DNA of 64,000 nt from JADLHS01 sp964594985 (lineage in GTDB: Bacteria > Verrucomicrobiota > Verrucomicrobiia > Limisphaerales > JADLHS01): contig CAZQNQ010000012.1 in assembly GCA_964594985.1 (NCBI GenBank), forward strand, positions 1-64,000, given 5' to 3'. Each line of letters begins with the position of its first letter. Position 1 is the stretch's first letter. Made by a program: the position numbers and the translations under genes. Shown here one piece after another: positions 17,620 to 29,505 of this stretch. The notes below the pieces were generated by a model. It had not been told where the DNA came from, made no database searches, and saw only the letters and a program-made list of their open reading frames with translations.

Positions 17620-17699
17620 TTACAGGAGGAAACAGAGCAAACAGAGATTGATTGAAACCTGAATTCCCCCTCCATTCGCTCCGTTGCCTCCTGTTCAAT
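17620..17699. repeat. Family C inverted repeat
   Basis: The arms TTACAGGAGGAAACAGAG and CTCCGTTGCCTCCTGTTCAA face each other. The same pair of arms flanks 53152-53233, and a single arm lies at 15895. It lies between the convergent mannanase and rpoC genes. Confidence 0.72.
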
Positions 17700-17731
17700 C
17701 ACCGCGATTGTTTCGTCTCAGACCGCCTGAA

Positions 17732-17766
17732 CAAAAAAGGCGTTCCCTTTGCAGAGAACGCCTTCG
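17732..17766 (-). terminator. Intrinsic terminator of rpoC
   Basis: On the minus strand the stem AAGGCGTTC / GAACGCCTT with a ten-base loop is followed by six T residues. It lies just after the rpoC stop codon and closes the long operon. Confidence 0.93.
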
Positions 17767-17780
17767 TGTGAATTATTCCG

Positions 17781-20700
17781 TTACGCCATGAGCGGATTCG
17801 GTTCCGCCATCGGTTCTTCCGGCGCGGGTTCGTCTTCAATGATCTCGACGAGCGGATGGATCTCAATCTTGCGATGATGATCAAAGCCCGAGCCCGCCGG
17901 GATGATGTGACCCATGATGACGTTTTCCTTGAACCCGCGGAGCGAGTCAATCTTCGAGCGCGTGGCGGCTTCGGTGAGGACCCGCGTGGTGTCCTGGAAA
18001 CTCGCGGCGCTGAGGAACGATTCCGTTTCCAGCGAGGCCTTGGTGATGCCGAGCAGCACCGGAGAAGCTTCGGCGGGTTTGCCACCCATCTTCTCGACGC
18101 GCTCGTTTTCACCTTCGAATTCCATCTTGTCAATCTGTTCGCCCCAGAGGAACGAGGTGTCGCCCGGTTCGGTGATGCGAACCTTGCGCAACATCTGGCG
18201 CACGATGATCTCGATGTGCTTGTCGTTGATCGTCACACCCTGGAGGCGATAAACCTCCTGCACTTCGTTGACCAGGTGTTCCTGCAATTCCTGTGGGCCG
18301 CAGACGTCGAGGATTTCGTGCGGGTCCATCGGACCTTCGGTCAACTGCTGACCTTTCTTCACGAAGTCGCCCTTGAACACGATGACGTGCTTGCCGATGG
18401 CGATGAGATGTTCCTCTTCGAGGGCCGTTACCGGGTCCTTGATGAGCACACAACGCTTGCCGCGGACGCTCGCACCGAAGTCCACCACGCCGTCGATCTT
18501 GGAGATCTCGGACGCGTCCTTCGGACGGCGGGCTTCGAACAACTCGGCCACCCGCGGCAGACCGCCGGTGATGTCCTTCGTCTTCGATTGCTTACGCGGC
18601 GTCTTGGCCATCAACGTGCCGGCGACGATCTTGTCGCCTTCGTTGACGACGATGTGCGCGCCGGACGGAATCGAGTAACGACCGAGTTCTTCCCCCTTGT
18701 CGTCCGCGATGATGATTGTCGGATGCAGGTCTTCCTTGTGGTCAATGACGACCATGGCTTCCTGCTGCGTGGCATCGTCCACTTCCTGTTTCATCGTCAC
18801 ACCTTCGATGATGTCATGGAATTTCACGTGACCCGCCTTCTCGGAGAGAATCGGCACGTTGTACGGATCCCATTGGATGAAGGTTTCACCCTTCTTCACT
18901 TTGCCGCCGTCAGCCACAGAGATGACCGCGCCGATGACCACCGTGTGATTTTCCAATTCGCGCCCGTCGTCTGCCACGATGGCGACAGAACCGTTCTTGT
19001 TCAGAACGATGTTGCTGCCGTCTTCGAGCCGGACGAGGCGGAGCTCGTTGTAACGGATCGTGCCTTCGAACTTGGCCTTGATCTGCGGGATCTTGAATTG
19101 CGCGGCAGCCGTACCACCGATGTGGAACGTACGCATCGTGAGCTGCGTGCCGGGTTCGCCGATGGACTGGGCGGCGATGATGCCGACCGCTTCACCGAGC
19201 TTGACCTTGAGGCCGGTCGCGAGGTTGCGGCCGTAGCACGAGGCGCAGACGCCCTGTTTGCTTTCGCACGTGAGCACGGAGCGGATCTTGACCTTCTCCA
19301 AGCCGGCAGAATCCACGTTCTTGGCCTTGATCTCGTCGAACTCTTCGCCGGCGCGGATGAGAAATTCCTTCGGGGCGGAAGGATTCGGGATGTCTTCGCA
19401 AACGCAACGACCATTGACGCGGTCGCTGATCTTGACGACTTCATCTTCACCTTCGTAAATCGCCTGCACCCAGATGCCGTTGCTCGTGCCGCAATCTTCC
19501 TCACGGATGATCACGTCTTGAGCCACGTCAACGAGCTTGCGGGTCATGTAACCCGAGTCAGCGGTCTTGAGCGCCGTGTCGGCAAGACCCTTACGCGCAC
19601 CGTGCGTCGAGATGAAGTATTCGAGCACCGTGAGACCTTCACGGAAGTTCGCGAGAATCGGTTTCTCGATGATGTCGCCGCTCGGCTTGGCCATCAAACC
19701 ACGGACGCCAGCGAGCTGACGGACCTGTTGACGGTTACCACGAGCGCCGGAGTCCACCATGAGGTAAACCGGGTTGAACTCCTTCTTGCCCTGGTTCTGC
19801 TCGAGCGTCTTGAACATGACGTTCGCGATCTGATCGGTCGCGTGCGTCCAGATGTCCACGATCTTGTTGTAACGCTCGCCGGAGGTGATGATACCCTTGC
19901 GATGTTGCTTCTCGACTTCCTTGATCTGGTCGAAGGCGAGATTGATCTCATGTTCCTTCTCCTTCGGAATGATCATGTCGTCAATGCCGATGGAGCAACC
20001 GGACTTGGTCGCTTCGCGGAAGCCCAATTCCTTGAGCTTGTCGAGCATGATGACGGTCTTCTCGTGGCCGCAGTTCTTGTAACAGCGCCAGATGAGATCG
20101 CCGAGCTGACTCTTGCCGGCTGCCTTGTTGTAAAGACCGAGTTCGGCGGGCCAGATTTCGCTGAATTGGACGCGGCCAACGGTGGTCACAACGACCTTGC
20201 TCTTCTTGTCGCCGTAAACGGTGTCCTTGCCGAAGTCAGGATTCGCGATGCGGATGCGATCGTGCGTCTTCACCGCACCATCGTCGAACGCGAAGTTGAC
20301 TTCGTCGCGGGAACCGAACAGCGGCAGATCACCGACGTTTGCCGGCAGTGCCTTGCGCGGTTCGGCGGTGAGGTAATAGCAACCCAGCGTGATGTCCTGC
20401 GTGGGCGTGATGATCGGCTTGCCGGAGGAGGGCGAGAAGATGTTGTTCGTCGCCATCATGAGGAGCCGAGCTTCCATCTGCGCTTCGACCGACAACGGCA
20501 CATGCACCGCCATCTGGTCACCGTCGAAGTCCGCGTTGTAAGCGGTACAAACAAGCGGGTGAATGCGGATCGCTTCGCCTTCGATGAGCTGCGGTTCGAA
20601 TGCCTGCACGGACAAACGGTGCAGCGTCGGGGCGCGGTTCAAGAGAACCGGGTGACCCTTCGTGACTTCTTCGAGAATGTCCCAAACCTCGGTGGTCTGA

Positions 20701-21920
20701 CGTTCGATCATCTTCTTCGCGCTACGAACGGTGTGGACGTAACCGAGTTCCTTCAAACGACGGATGATGAACGGCTCGAACAACACGAGCGCCATCTTCT
20801 TCGGCAGACCGCACTGGTTGAGCTTGAGTTCCGGACCGATGACGATGACGGAACGGCCCGAATAGTCCACGCGCTTACCGAGCAAGTTCTGCCGGAAGCG
20901 ACCGGACTTACCCTTGAGCATGTCGCTCAAAGATTTCAAGGCGCGATTGCCCGCCCCAGTGACGGCGCGACCGTGACGACCGTTATCAAACAACGCGTCC
21001 ACGGCTTCCTGCAACATGCGCTTTTCGTTCCGGATGATGACTTCCGGCGTCTTGAGCGAGAGCAGATTCTTCAACCGGTTGTTCCGGTTGATGACGCGAC
21101 GATAGAGATCGTTCAAGTCGGAAGTCGCAAAGCGACCGCCTTCGAGCGGAACGAGCGGACGCAAGTCCGGCGGAATCACCGGCAGCACCGTGAGGATCAT
21201 CCATTCCGGACGGCTCTTCGACGAATGCAAACCCTGGAGCAGCTTGATGCGCTTGGCGATCTTCTTGCGGATCTGCTTGCTCTTGGTTTCGGTCATGCCG
21301 ATCTGCAACTCGTCCACCTGTTTCATCAGGTCCACCTTGGCGAGGGCTTCGCGCACAGCTTCCGCGCCCATCTTGGCGACGAACGCTTCCGCACCGTAGG
21401 TTTCCTTCGCTTCGCGGAATTCATGCTCGCTGAGCAATTGATTCTGCTTGAGCGGCGTGTTGCCCGGATCAATCACGAGGTAATCTTCGTAATAGATGAC
21501 GCGTTCCAAGTGGCGCGCGGTCATGTCGAGCGCGAGCCCGATGCGGGACGGCATGCACTTGAAGAACCAGATGTGGCACGTCGGCACGGCGAGCTCGATG
21601 TGACCCATGCGCTCACGACGAACGCGAGCCAAGGTCACTTCCACGCCGCAGCGATCACAGACGACGCCGCGATGCTTGATGCGTTTATACTTGCCGCACG
21701 AACACTCCCAGTCCTTCACAGGACCGAAGATGCGTTCGCAGAACAAGCCGCCTTTTTCGGGCTTGAACGTGCGGTAGTTGATGGTTTCGGGATTCTTGAC
21801 TTCGCCCTTGGACCAGGAGCGAATCGCGTCGGGAGAAGCCACGGTGATCCCGATGTAGTCAACCTGGTTGACTTTGTCGAGGCCGAGCAGTTCACGGGCG
21901 CTTTGTTGAGGACTGGTCAT
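17781..21920 (-). CDS. rpoC: DNA-directed RNA polymerase subunit beta'
   Basis: Catalytic subunit of RNA polymerase. The N-terminal zinc finger Cys residues are in CSCGKYKRIKHRGVVCDRCG (about residues 70-88). The Mg-binding NADFDGDQMAVHVPLS lies near residue 465. The second zinc site uses a Cys near 813 and the set in TCESKQGVCASCYGRN near 890. The bridge-helix and trigger-loop sequences (GARKGLADTALKTADSGYMTRKL, written in parts GARKGLADTALK and TADSGYMTRKL) are intact. The length of 1,379 is typical. It lies 32 bases downstream of rpoB in the same operon. Confidence 0.98.
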   Translation of the reverse strand: MTSPQQSARELLGLDKVNQVDYIGITVASPDAIRSWSKGEVKNPETINYRTFKPEKGGLFCERIFGPVKDWECSCGKYKRIKHRGVVCDRCGVEVTLARVRRERMGHIELAVPTCHIWFFKCMPSRIGLALDMTARHLERVIYYEDYLVIDPGNTPLKQNQLLSEHEFREAKETYGAEAFVAKMGAEAVREALAKVDLMKQVDELQIGMTETKSKQIRKKIAKRIKLLQGLHSSKSRPEWMILTVLPVIPPDLRPLVPLEGGRFATSDLNDLYRRVINRNNRLKNLLSLKTPEVIIRNEKRMLQEAVDALFDNGRHGRAVTGAGNRALKSLSDMLKGKSGRFRQNLLGKRVDYSGRSVIVIGPELKLNQCGLPKKMALVLFEPFIIRRLKELGYVHTVRSAKKMIERQTTEVWDILEEVTKGHPVLLNRAPTLHRLSVQAFEPQLIEGEAIRIHPLVCTAYNADFDGDQMAVHVPLSVEAQMEARLLMMATNNIFSPSSGKPIITPTQDITLGCYYLTAEPRKALPANVGDLPLFGSRDEVNFAFDDGAVKTHDRIRIANPDFGKDTVYGDKKSKVVVTTVGRVQFSEIWPAELGLYNKAAGKSQLGDLIWRCYKNCGHEKTVIMLDKLKELGFREATKSGCSIGIDDMIIPKEKEHEINLAFDQIKEVEKQHRKGIITSGERYNKIVDIWTHATDQIANVMFKTLEQNQGKKEFNPVYLMVDSGARGNRQQVRQLAGVRGLMAKPSGDIIEKPILANFREGLTVLEYFISTHGARKGLADTALKTADSGYMTRKLVDVAQDVIIREEDCGTSNGIWVQAIYEGEDEVVKISDRVNGRCVCEDIPNPSAPKEFLIRAGEEFDEIKAKNVDSAGLEKVKIRSVLTCESKQGVCASCYGRNLATGLKVKLGEAVGIIAAQSIGEPGTQLTMRTFHIGGTAAAQFKIPQIKAKFEGTIRYNELRLVRLEDGSNIVLNKNGSVAIVADDGRELENHTVVIGAVISVADGGKVKKGETFIQWDPYNVPILSEKAGHVKFHDIIEGVTMKQEVDDATQQEAMVVIDHKEDLHPTIIIADDKGEELGRYSIPSGAHIVVNEGDKIVAGTLMAKTPRKQSKTKDITGGLPRVAELFEARRPKDASEISKIDGVVDFGASVRGKRCVLIKDPVTALEEEHLIAIGKHVIVFKGDFVKKGQQLTEGPMDPHEILDVCGPQELQEHLVNEVQEVYRLQGVTINDKHIEIIVRQMLRKVRITEPGDTSFLWGEQIDKMEFEGENERVEKMGGKPAEASPVLLGITKASLETESFLSAASFQDTTRVLTEAATRSKIDSLRGFKENVIMGHIIPAGSGFDHHRKIEIHPLVEIIEDEPAPEEPMAEPNPLMA

Positions 21921-21952
21921 ACGCTTAATTCTTTCAGCGGTCGTTAAATGAT

Positions 21953-25912
<3,960 letters not shown>

Positions 25913-26023
25913 AAGGCAAGGCCGCGACGTTCGATCGCGAACTTGCCGAACTGACGGACTCCGGGGTTTGTCGGAATCCTGCTTGTATTACAACTAAAGA
26001 ACAAATCTGCGTCGGGGCGAAAG

Positions 26024-26054
26024 CGGGGCGACGCCCTTTTCAGACGTCGCCCCG
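26024..26054 (-). promoter_or_regulatory. Ten-base-pair hairpin in the rplL-rpoB spacer
   Basis: CGGGGCGACG pairs perfectly with CGTCGCCCCG around an eleven-base A/G-rich loop on the minus strand. No T run follows, so it is not a canonical terminator. In E. coli this spacer holds an attenuator and an RNase III site that set the L12 to RpoB ratio. A comparable role is an inference from position and structure only. Confidence 0.6.
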
Positions 26055-26071
26055 GCGAATCGGCCCGTGTA

Positions 26072-26458
26072 TTACTTGACCTCAACCTTCGCGCCCGCTT
26101 CTTCGAGCTTCTTCTTGGCGGCGTCGGTGTCGGCCTTGTTGGCGCCTTCCAGAATCGGCTTCGGCGCACCTTCCACGAGGGCCTTGGCTTCCGCGAGGCC
26201 CAGACCGGCCTTCACTTCGCGAACTGCCTTGATGACGGCAATCTTCTTGTCCGCCGGAACCGAAGCGATGATCACGTCGAACGTGTCCTTCGCGGCGGCA
26301 GCGGGAGCGGCGGCACCGGCGGCAGCCCCAGCGGCGGCGACGGCGACCGGAGCGGCGGCGGTAACGCCCCACTTCTCTTCCAGTTTCTTGACCAGGTCGG
26401 CGGCTTCGATGACCGTCAACTTGCTCAACTCTTCTACGATGTTTGCGATGTCTGCCAT
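26072..26458 (-). CDS. rplL: 50S ribosomal protein L7/L12
   Basis: Stalk protein of the large ribosomal subunit that recruits translation GTPases. The N-terminal dimerisation helix pair (IANIVEELSKLTVIEAADLV), an Ala-rich hinge with GAAAGAAAPAAAA, and the C-terminal domain (FDVIIASVPADKKIAVIKAV, AKALVEGAPKPILEGANKAD) are complete. 128 residues is normal. It lies between rplJ and rpoB. Confidence 0.97.
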   Translation of the reverse strand: MADIANIVEELSKLTVIEAADLVKKLEEKWGVTAAAPVAVAAAGAAAGAAAPAAAAKDTFDVIIASVPADKKIAVIKAVREVKAGLGLAEAKALVEGAPKPILEGANKADTDAAKKKLEEAGAKVEVK

Positions 26459-26557
26459 AACTTTACTTTGCTTTCTGTCGTCTCGTCGTCATCCGAGCCA
26501 CAGATGGTTTGAGTTCACGGCCGTGAACCGACGATTTACTGTTGTGGTTTGTTGAAT

Positions 26558-26580
26558 CCCGCCGATGGCTAACCGGCGGG
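26558..26580 (-). promoter_or_regulatory. Hairpin in the rplJ-rplL spacer
   Basis: CCCGCCG / CGGCGGG with a nine-base loop lies 16 bases after the rplJ stop. Read on the minus strand it is followed by ATTCAACAAACC, not by a T run. It may stabilise or process the message. Confidence 0.5.
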
Positions 26581-26595
26581 AAATTGTTTTCGGGC

Positions 26596-27111
26596 TTAAG
26601 CGGCGGCCTGTTCGGACTTCGCCTTGATGACGCGGGCCAGTTGCGTGGCCGGCGTGTTGAGCAACGTGACGAGCTTTTGCGCCGGCGCGTTGATGACGCC
26701 CAGGATCTTGCTGCGCAACACTTCGATGCTCGGCAAATCCGCCAGCGTCAGGATGTCCGCGGCTTCCATCCGGGCATTGTCCAGGTAACCGAACTTGATC
26801 TTCAGCTTGTCGTTGTCGGTGGCGAACGTCTTCAGCGCCTTGGCGGCGGCGGAGATATCCTTCTGGCCGGTGACGACCGCGATCTGGCCGGTGAGCGCGC
26901 CGTTCAAATCGGCCACCCCCGCTTCTTTGGCGGCGATGCGGAAGATGGAGTTCTTGACGACGTGAACTTCCGCGCTGGTCTTGTTCAGACTTTTGCGGAG
27001 CGTCGTGAGCTGATCAACCTTCAGACCTTGATAGCCGACGACGATGAAGAACGGCGAGCCGTTCAAGCGACCAATGTATTCCTTGGTCAGGATCTGTTTT
27101 TCTACACGCAT
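26596..27111 (-). CDS. rplJ: 50S ribosomal protein L10
   Basis: Base of the L12 stalk on the ribosome. The N-terminal YIGRLNGSPFFIVVGYQGLK, the middle VHVVKNSIFRIAAKEAGVADL and the C-terminal helix that holds L12 dimers (LVTLLNTPATQLARVIKAKS) are recognisable. 171 residues is normal. It starts 21 bases after rplA, so it is co-transcribed. The usual long L10 leader upstream is absent from this short spacer. Confidence 0.95.
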   Translation of the reverse strand: MRVEKQILTKEYIGRLNGSPFFIVVGYQGLKVDQLTTLRKSLNKTSAEVHVVKNSIFRIAAKEAGVADLNGALTGQIAVVTGQKDISAAAKALKTFATDNDKLKIKFGYLDNARMEAADILTLADLPSIEVLRSKILGVINAPAQKLVTLLNTPATQLARVIKAKSEQAAA

Positions 27112-27132
27112 GGAATCAAATAGGTTGAAATG

Positions 27133-27825
27133 TTAGTTGGCACCGAACTCACGGATGTCCACCCGGACCCCGGGACTCATCGTGGCAGAAATGGTGCAGC
27201 TCTGCATATACGCACCCTTCAAGCTGCCGGGCTTGGCCTTCGCGACGGCATCAATGACCGCGCGGGCGTTTTCTTCGATCTGCGCCGGAGTGAAATTCGC
27301 TTTACCGACGGCGACGTGGATGTTTGCGGCTTTGTCCACCTTGAACTCAACGCGACCCGCTTTGACTTCCTTCACCGCTTTCGCCGTGTCGTCGGTCACC
27401 GTGCCAGTCTTCGGATTCGGCATCAGACCCCGCGGTCCGAGCACCTTGCCAAGCTTACGGACTTCCACCATCGCTTCGGGCGTAGCCACCGCGACGTCGA
27501 AATCCGTCCAGCCACTGACACACTTCGCGATCATGTCCTCAAACCCGACGAACTCCGCGCCCGCCGCTTTGGCGGCATCCGCCGCCGCGCCTTTGGCGAA
27601 CACGAGGACGCGAACCACTTTGCCGCTGCCGTGCGGAAGCGGAACAGTGCCGCGCACCATCTGATCCGATTGCTTCGGGTCCACGCCGAGGCGGAACGCG
27701 AGATCAACCGTCTCGTTAAATTTTGCTTTGGGAAACTTCGCCAGAACGCCGACGGCGTCCTTGAGCGCATACGCCTTGGTGGCGTCCACTACTTCGAGGG
27801 CTTTTTTGTATCGTTTGCTTGGCAT
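27133..27825 (-). CDS. rplA: 50S ribosomal protein L1
   Basis: L1 stalk protein binding 23S rRNA near the E site and, in many bacteria, a translational repressor of the L11-L1 mRNA. The start PSKRYKKALEVVDATKAY, FNETVDLAFRLGVDPKQSDQ, the loop GPRGLMPNPKTGTVTDD and the end GVRVDIREFGAN are family-typical. 230 residues. It lies 48 bases downstream of rplK. Confidence 0.97.
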   Translation of the reverse strand: MPSKRYKKALEVVDATKAYALKDAVGVLAKFPKAKFNETVDLAFRLGVDPKQSDQMVRGTVPLPHGSGKVVRVLVFAKGAAADAAKAAGAEFVGFEDMIAKCVSGWTDFDVAVATPEAMVEVRKLGKVLGPRGLMPNPKTGTVTDDTAKAVKEVKAGRVEFKVDKAANIHVAVGKANFTPAQIEENARAVIDAVAKAKPGSLKGAYMQSCTISATMSPGVRVDIREFGAN

Positions 27826-27873
27826 TGTTATGAGCGGTGCATGCGAGCGGTGAAGCTCTCCCGCGTTTGTTTG

Positions 27874-28299
27874 TTAACCGACAACTTCGATGCCCATGCT
27901 GCGGGCGGTACCGGAGACGACGCGGAACGCGGCTTCATCCGTCGTCGCATTCATGTCGTTCTTCTTCATCTTGACGATGTCCATGACCTGCTTGCGGGTG
28001 ACCTTGCCGACCTTGTCCTTGTTCGGCACTTTGGAGCCGGCGGTGATCCCGGCGGCCTTCTTGAGCAGGATGGACGCGGGCGGCGACTTGGTGATGAAGG
28101 TGAAAGACTTGTCCTGATACACCGTGATGACCACGGGAATCACGAGCCCCGCGTCACCTTTGGTGGCGGCGTTAAATTCTTTGCAGAAGCCCATGATGTT
28201 CACGCCGTGCTGACCGAGCGCGGGACCAACGGGCGGGGCCGGGTTCGCTTGCCCGGCCGGAATCTGCAATTTGATGATGCCTGTTACTTTCTTTGCCAT
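27874..28299 (-). CDS. rplK: 50S ribosomal protein L11
   Basis: Binds the GTPase-associated region of 23S rRNA. It begins KKVTGIIKLQIPAGQANPAP then PVGPALGQHGVNIMGFCKEFN, and ends GTARSMGIEVVG, all hallmark segments including the Pro-rich N-terminal hinge. 141 residues. It lies between nusG and rplA. Confidence 0.97.
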   Translation of the reverse strand: MAKKVTGIIKLQIPAGQANPAPPVGPALGQHGVNIMGFCKEFNAATKGDAGLVIPVVITVYQDKSFTFITKSPPASILLKKAAGITAGSKVPNKDKVGKVTRKQVMDIVKMKKNDMNATTDEAAFRVVSGTARSMGIEVVG

Positions 28300-28315
28300 A
28301 CAAAATCTTCAGTTC

Positions 28316-28351
28316 TTAATCTTTGTCTTAATCTTAATCTTAATCTTAATC
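28316..28351. repeat. Hexamer microsatellite in the nusG-rplK spacer
   Basis: Four perfect tandem copies of TTAATC (28328-28351), plus one more copy at 28316 separated by TTTGTC. On the transcribed minus strand this is (GATTAA)n, upstream of the rplK ribosome site. Confidence 0.9.
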
Positions 28352-28392
28352 GCCCCGCCGCCGTTTCCGGCACAAGCAGGATTGCGATTATA

Positions 28393-28941
28393 TCAGGCCT
28401 TTTCCACCTGCCAATACTCAAGTTCAACCGGCGTATTGCGCCCGAAAATGTTCACCGTGACCTTCAATTTGCCGCGATCCGGGTCAACTTCCTCGATCAC
28501 CCCGCTGAAATTGAGGAACGGCCCGTTGTTGATCTTGATGGTCTCGCCCACGTTGAACGCGACCTTCGGACGCTCGGTTTCTTCCGAGGCGGAGACCACC
28601 GTCTTGATGGTTTCCATCTCCTCATCAGTCGCCGTGTGCGGATGCTCCCCGCCCACAAAACCAATCGCCCCCTGCGTTTCCTTGATGAAATAAAACGGCT
28701 TCGGGATCACGCGCTTGTTTTCATCCAGCAAAATCATCTGGATGTAAACATAGCCCGGATGCAACTTGCGCGTCGTGATCGTTTTCTTCTGGTTGCGGAC
28801 CTCCACAACCTTTTCCATCGGGACGAGGACTTCCTGGATGAAGTCCTGCATCTCCTCGGTCTTGATGCGTTTCTCGATGCTGTCCTTGACCTTTTGCTCC
28901 TGGCCGGAAAGCGTATGAATGACGAACCACTGGGGTTTCAT
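28393..28941 (-). CDS. nusG: Transcription termination/antitermination factor NusG
   Basis: Links RNA polymerase to Rho and the ribosome. The N-terminal NGN domain begins QWFVIHTLSGQEQKVKDSIE and includes GYVYIQMILLDENKR. The C-terminal KOW domain starts at FNVGETIKINNGPFLNFSG. 182 residues. It is seven bases from secE in the conserved secE-nusG-rplK order. Confidence 0.97.
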   Translation of the reverse strand: MKPQWFVIHTLSGQEQKVKDSIEKRIKTEEMQDFIQEVLVPMEKVVEVRNQKKTITTRKLHPGYVYIQMILLDENKRVIPKPFYFIKETQGAIGFVGGEHPHTATDEEMETIKTVVSASEETERPKVAFNVGETIKINNGPFLNFSGVIEEVDPDRGKLKVTVNIFGRNTPVELEYWQVEKA

Positions 28942-28947
28942 GATCGC

Positions 28948-29190
28948 TTAAATGATTTTGAACAGGTGAAACAGGATTTGATCCACCACGAAGGTGAACA
29001 ATCCGAGCAAAAGAATCGCAACCATGACCACCACGGTTGAACCCTTGAGTTCATCCCACGTCGGCCATGTGCATTTCTTCAATTCCTCCGTCGTCTGCCG
29101 CCAGTAAGCGGAAAAACGCTGGATCTGGCCTTTCCACCAGAGCAACCCAAAGATGACGGCGAGAATGCCGACCCAAATCAACGATTTCAT
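28948..29190 (-). CDS. secE: Preprotein translocase subunit SecE
   Basis: Essential small subunit that clamps SecY in the inner membrane. The cytosolic amphipathic segment YWRQTTEELKKCTWPTWDEL carries the family TWP motif. One transmembrane helix (STVVVMVAILLLGLFTFVVD) follows. A second hydrophobic stretch at the N-terminus (LIWVGILAVIFGLLWW) suggests a two-span or longer form. 80 residues. It is preceded by two tRNA genes in the same operon. Confidence 0.93.
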   Translation of the reverse strand: MKSLIWVGILAVIFGLLWWKGQIQRFSAYWRQTTEELKKCTWPTWDELKGSTVVVMVAILLLGLFTFVVDQILFHLFKII

Positions 29191-29251
29191 TTCTTTTTAA
29201 CCTGTTCTGGCTCGCCGAGCCGTAACCCTCTGCCGTCTTGCTGCGCAAAAC

Positions 29252-29341
29252 TGGCGGAGAGGGAGGGATTCGAACCCCCGGTGGGTATTAACCCACAGCG
29301 GTTTTCAAGACCGCCGCGATAGACCACTCTGCCACCTCTCC
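29252..29341 (-). tRNA. tRNA-Ser (anticodon TGA)
   Basis: The acceptor GGAGAGG pairs with CCTCTCC, discriminator G, and CCA is encoded. The anticodon loop reads CTTGAAA with TGA. The long variable arm (GTGGGTTAATACCCAC) marks a class II tRNA. Eight bases separate it from tRNA-Trp. Confidence 0.96.
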
Positions 29342-29348
29342 GACGATT

Positions 29349-29424
29349 TGGCAGGGCGTGAAGGACTTGAACCTTCAACCAACGGTTTTGGAGACCGCTA
29401 CTCTACCAATTGAGCTAACGCCCT
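29349..29424 (-). tRNA. tRNA-Trp (anticodon CCA)
   Basis: The acceptor AGGGCGT / ACGCCCT, discriminator G, and CCA tail are encoded. The anticodon loop CTCCAAA gives CCA. The T loop contains GGTTCAAGTCC. It lies between tuf and secE, the conserved bacterial position. Confidence 0.97.
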
Positions 29425-29453
29425 ACACAAAATTCACCGGACCCTCAACTGGA

Positions 29454-29489
29454 CTAAAACGGAGGCGACGGAATTCCCGCCGCCTCCGC
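29454..29489 (-). terminator. Intrinsic terminator after tuf
   Basis: On the minus strand CGGAGGCG / CGCCTCCG with an internal GCGGGAATTCCGT loop is followed by TTTTAG. It lies 17 bases after the tuf stop, so the tRNA-Trp to rpoC part of the operon probably depends on read-through or its own promoter. Confidence 0.85.
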
Positions 29490-29505
29490 ATGATTCCAGA
29501 ATCAA

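Noticed and set aside
17856..21947. Very long open frame antisense to rpoC
   Set aside because: It is a codon-bias shadow of rpoC in a high-GC genome. It has no motifs and overlaps an unmistakable rpoC on the other strand.
28316..28351. A ribosomal-protein leader binding site for L11 or L1
   Set aside because: Only a simple hexamer repeat is visible. No rRNA-like motif could be recognised by eye.
26542..29040. Two plus-strand frames over rplJ, rplA, rplK and nusG
   Set aside because: Shadows. The genes on the minus strand are certain.
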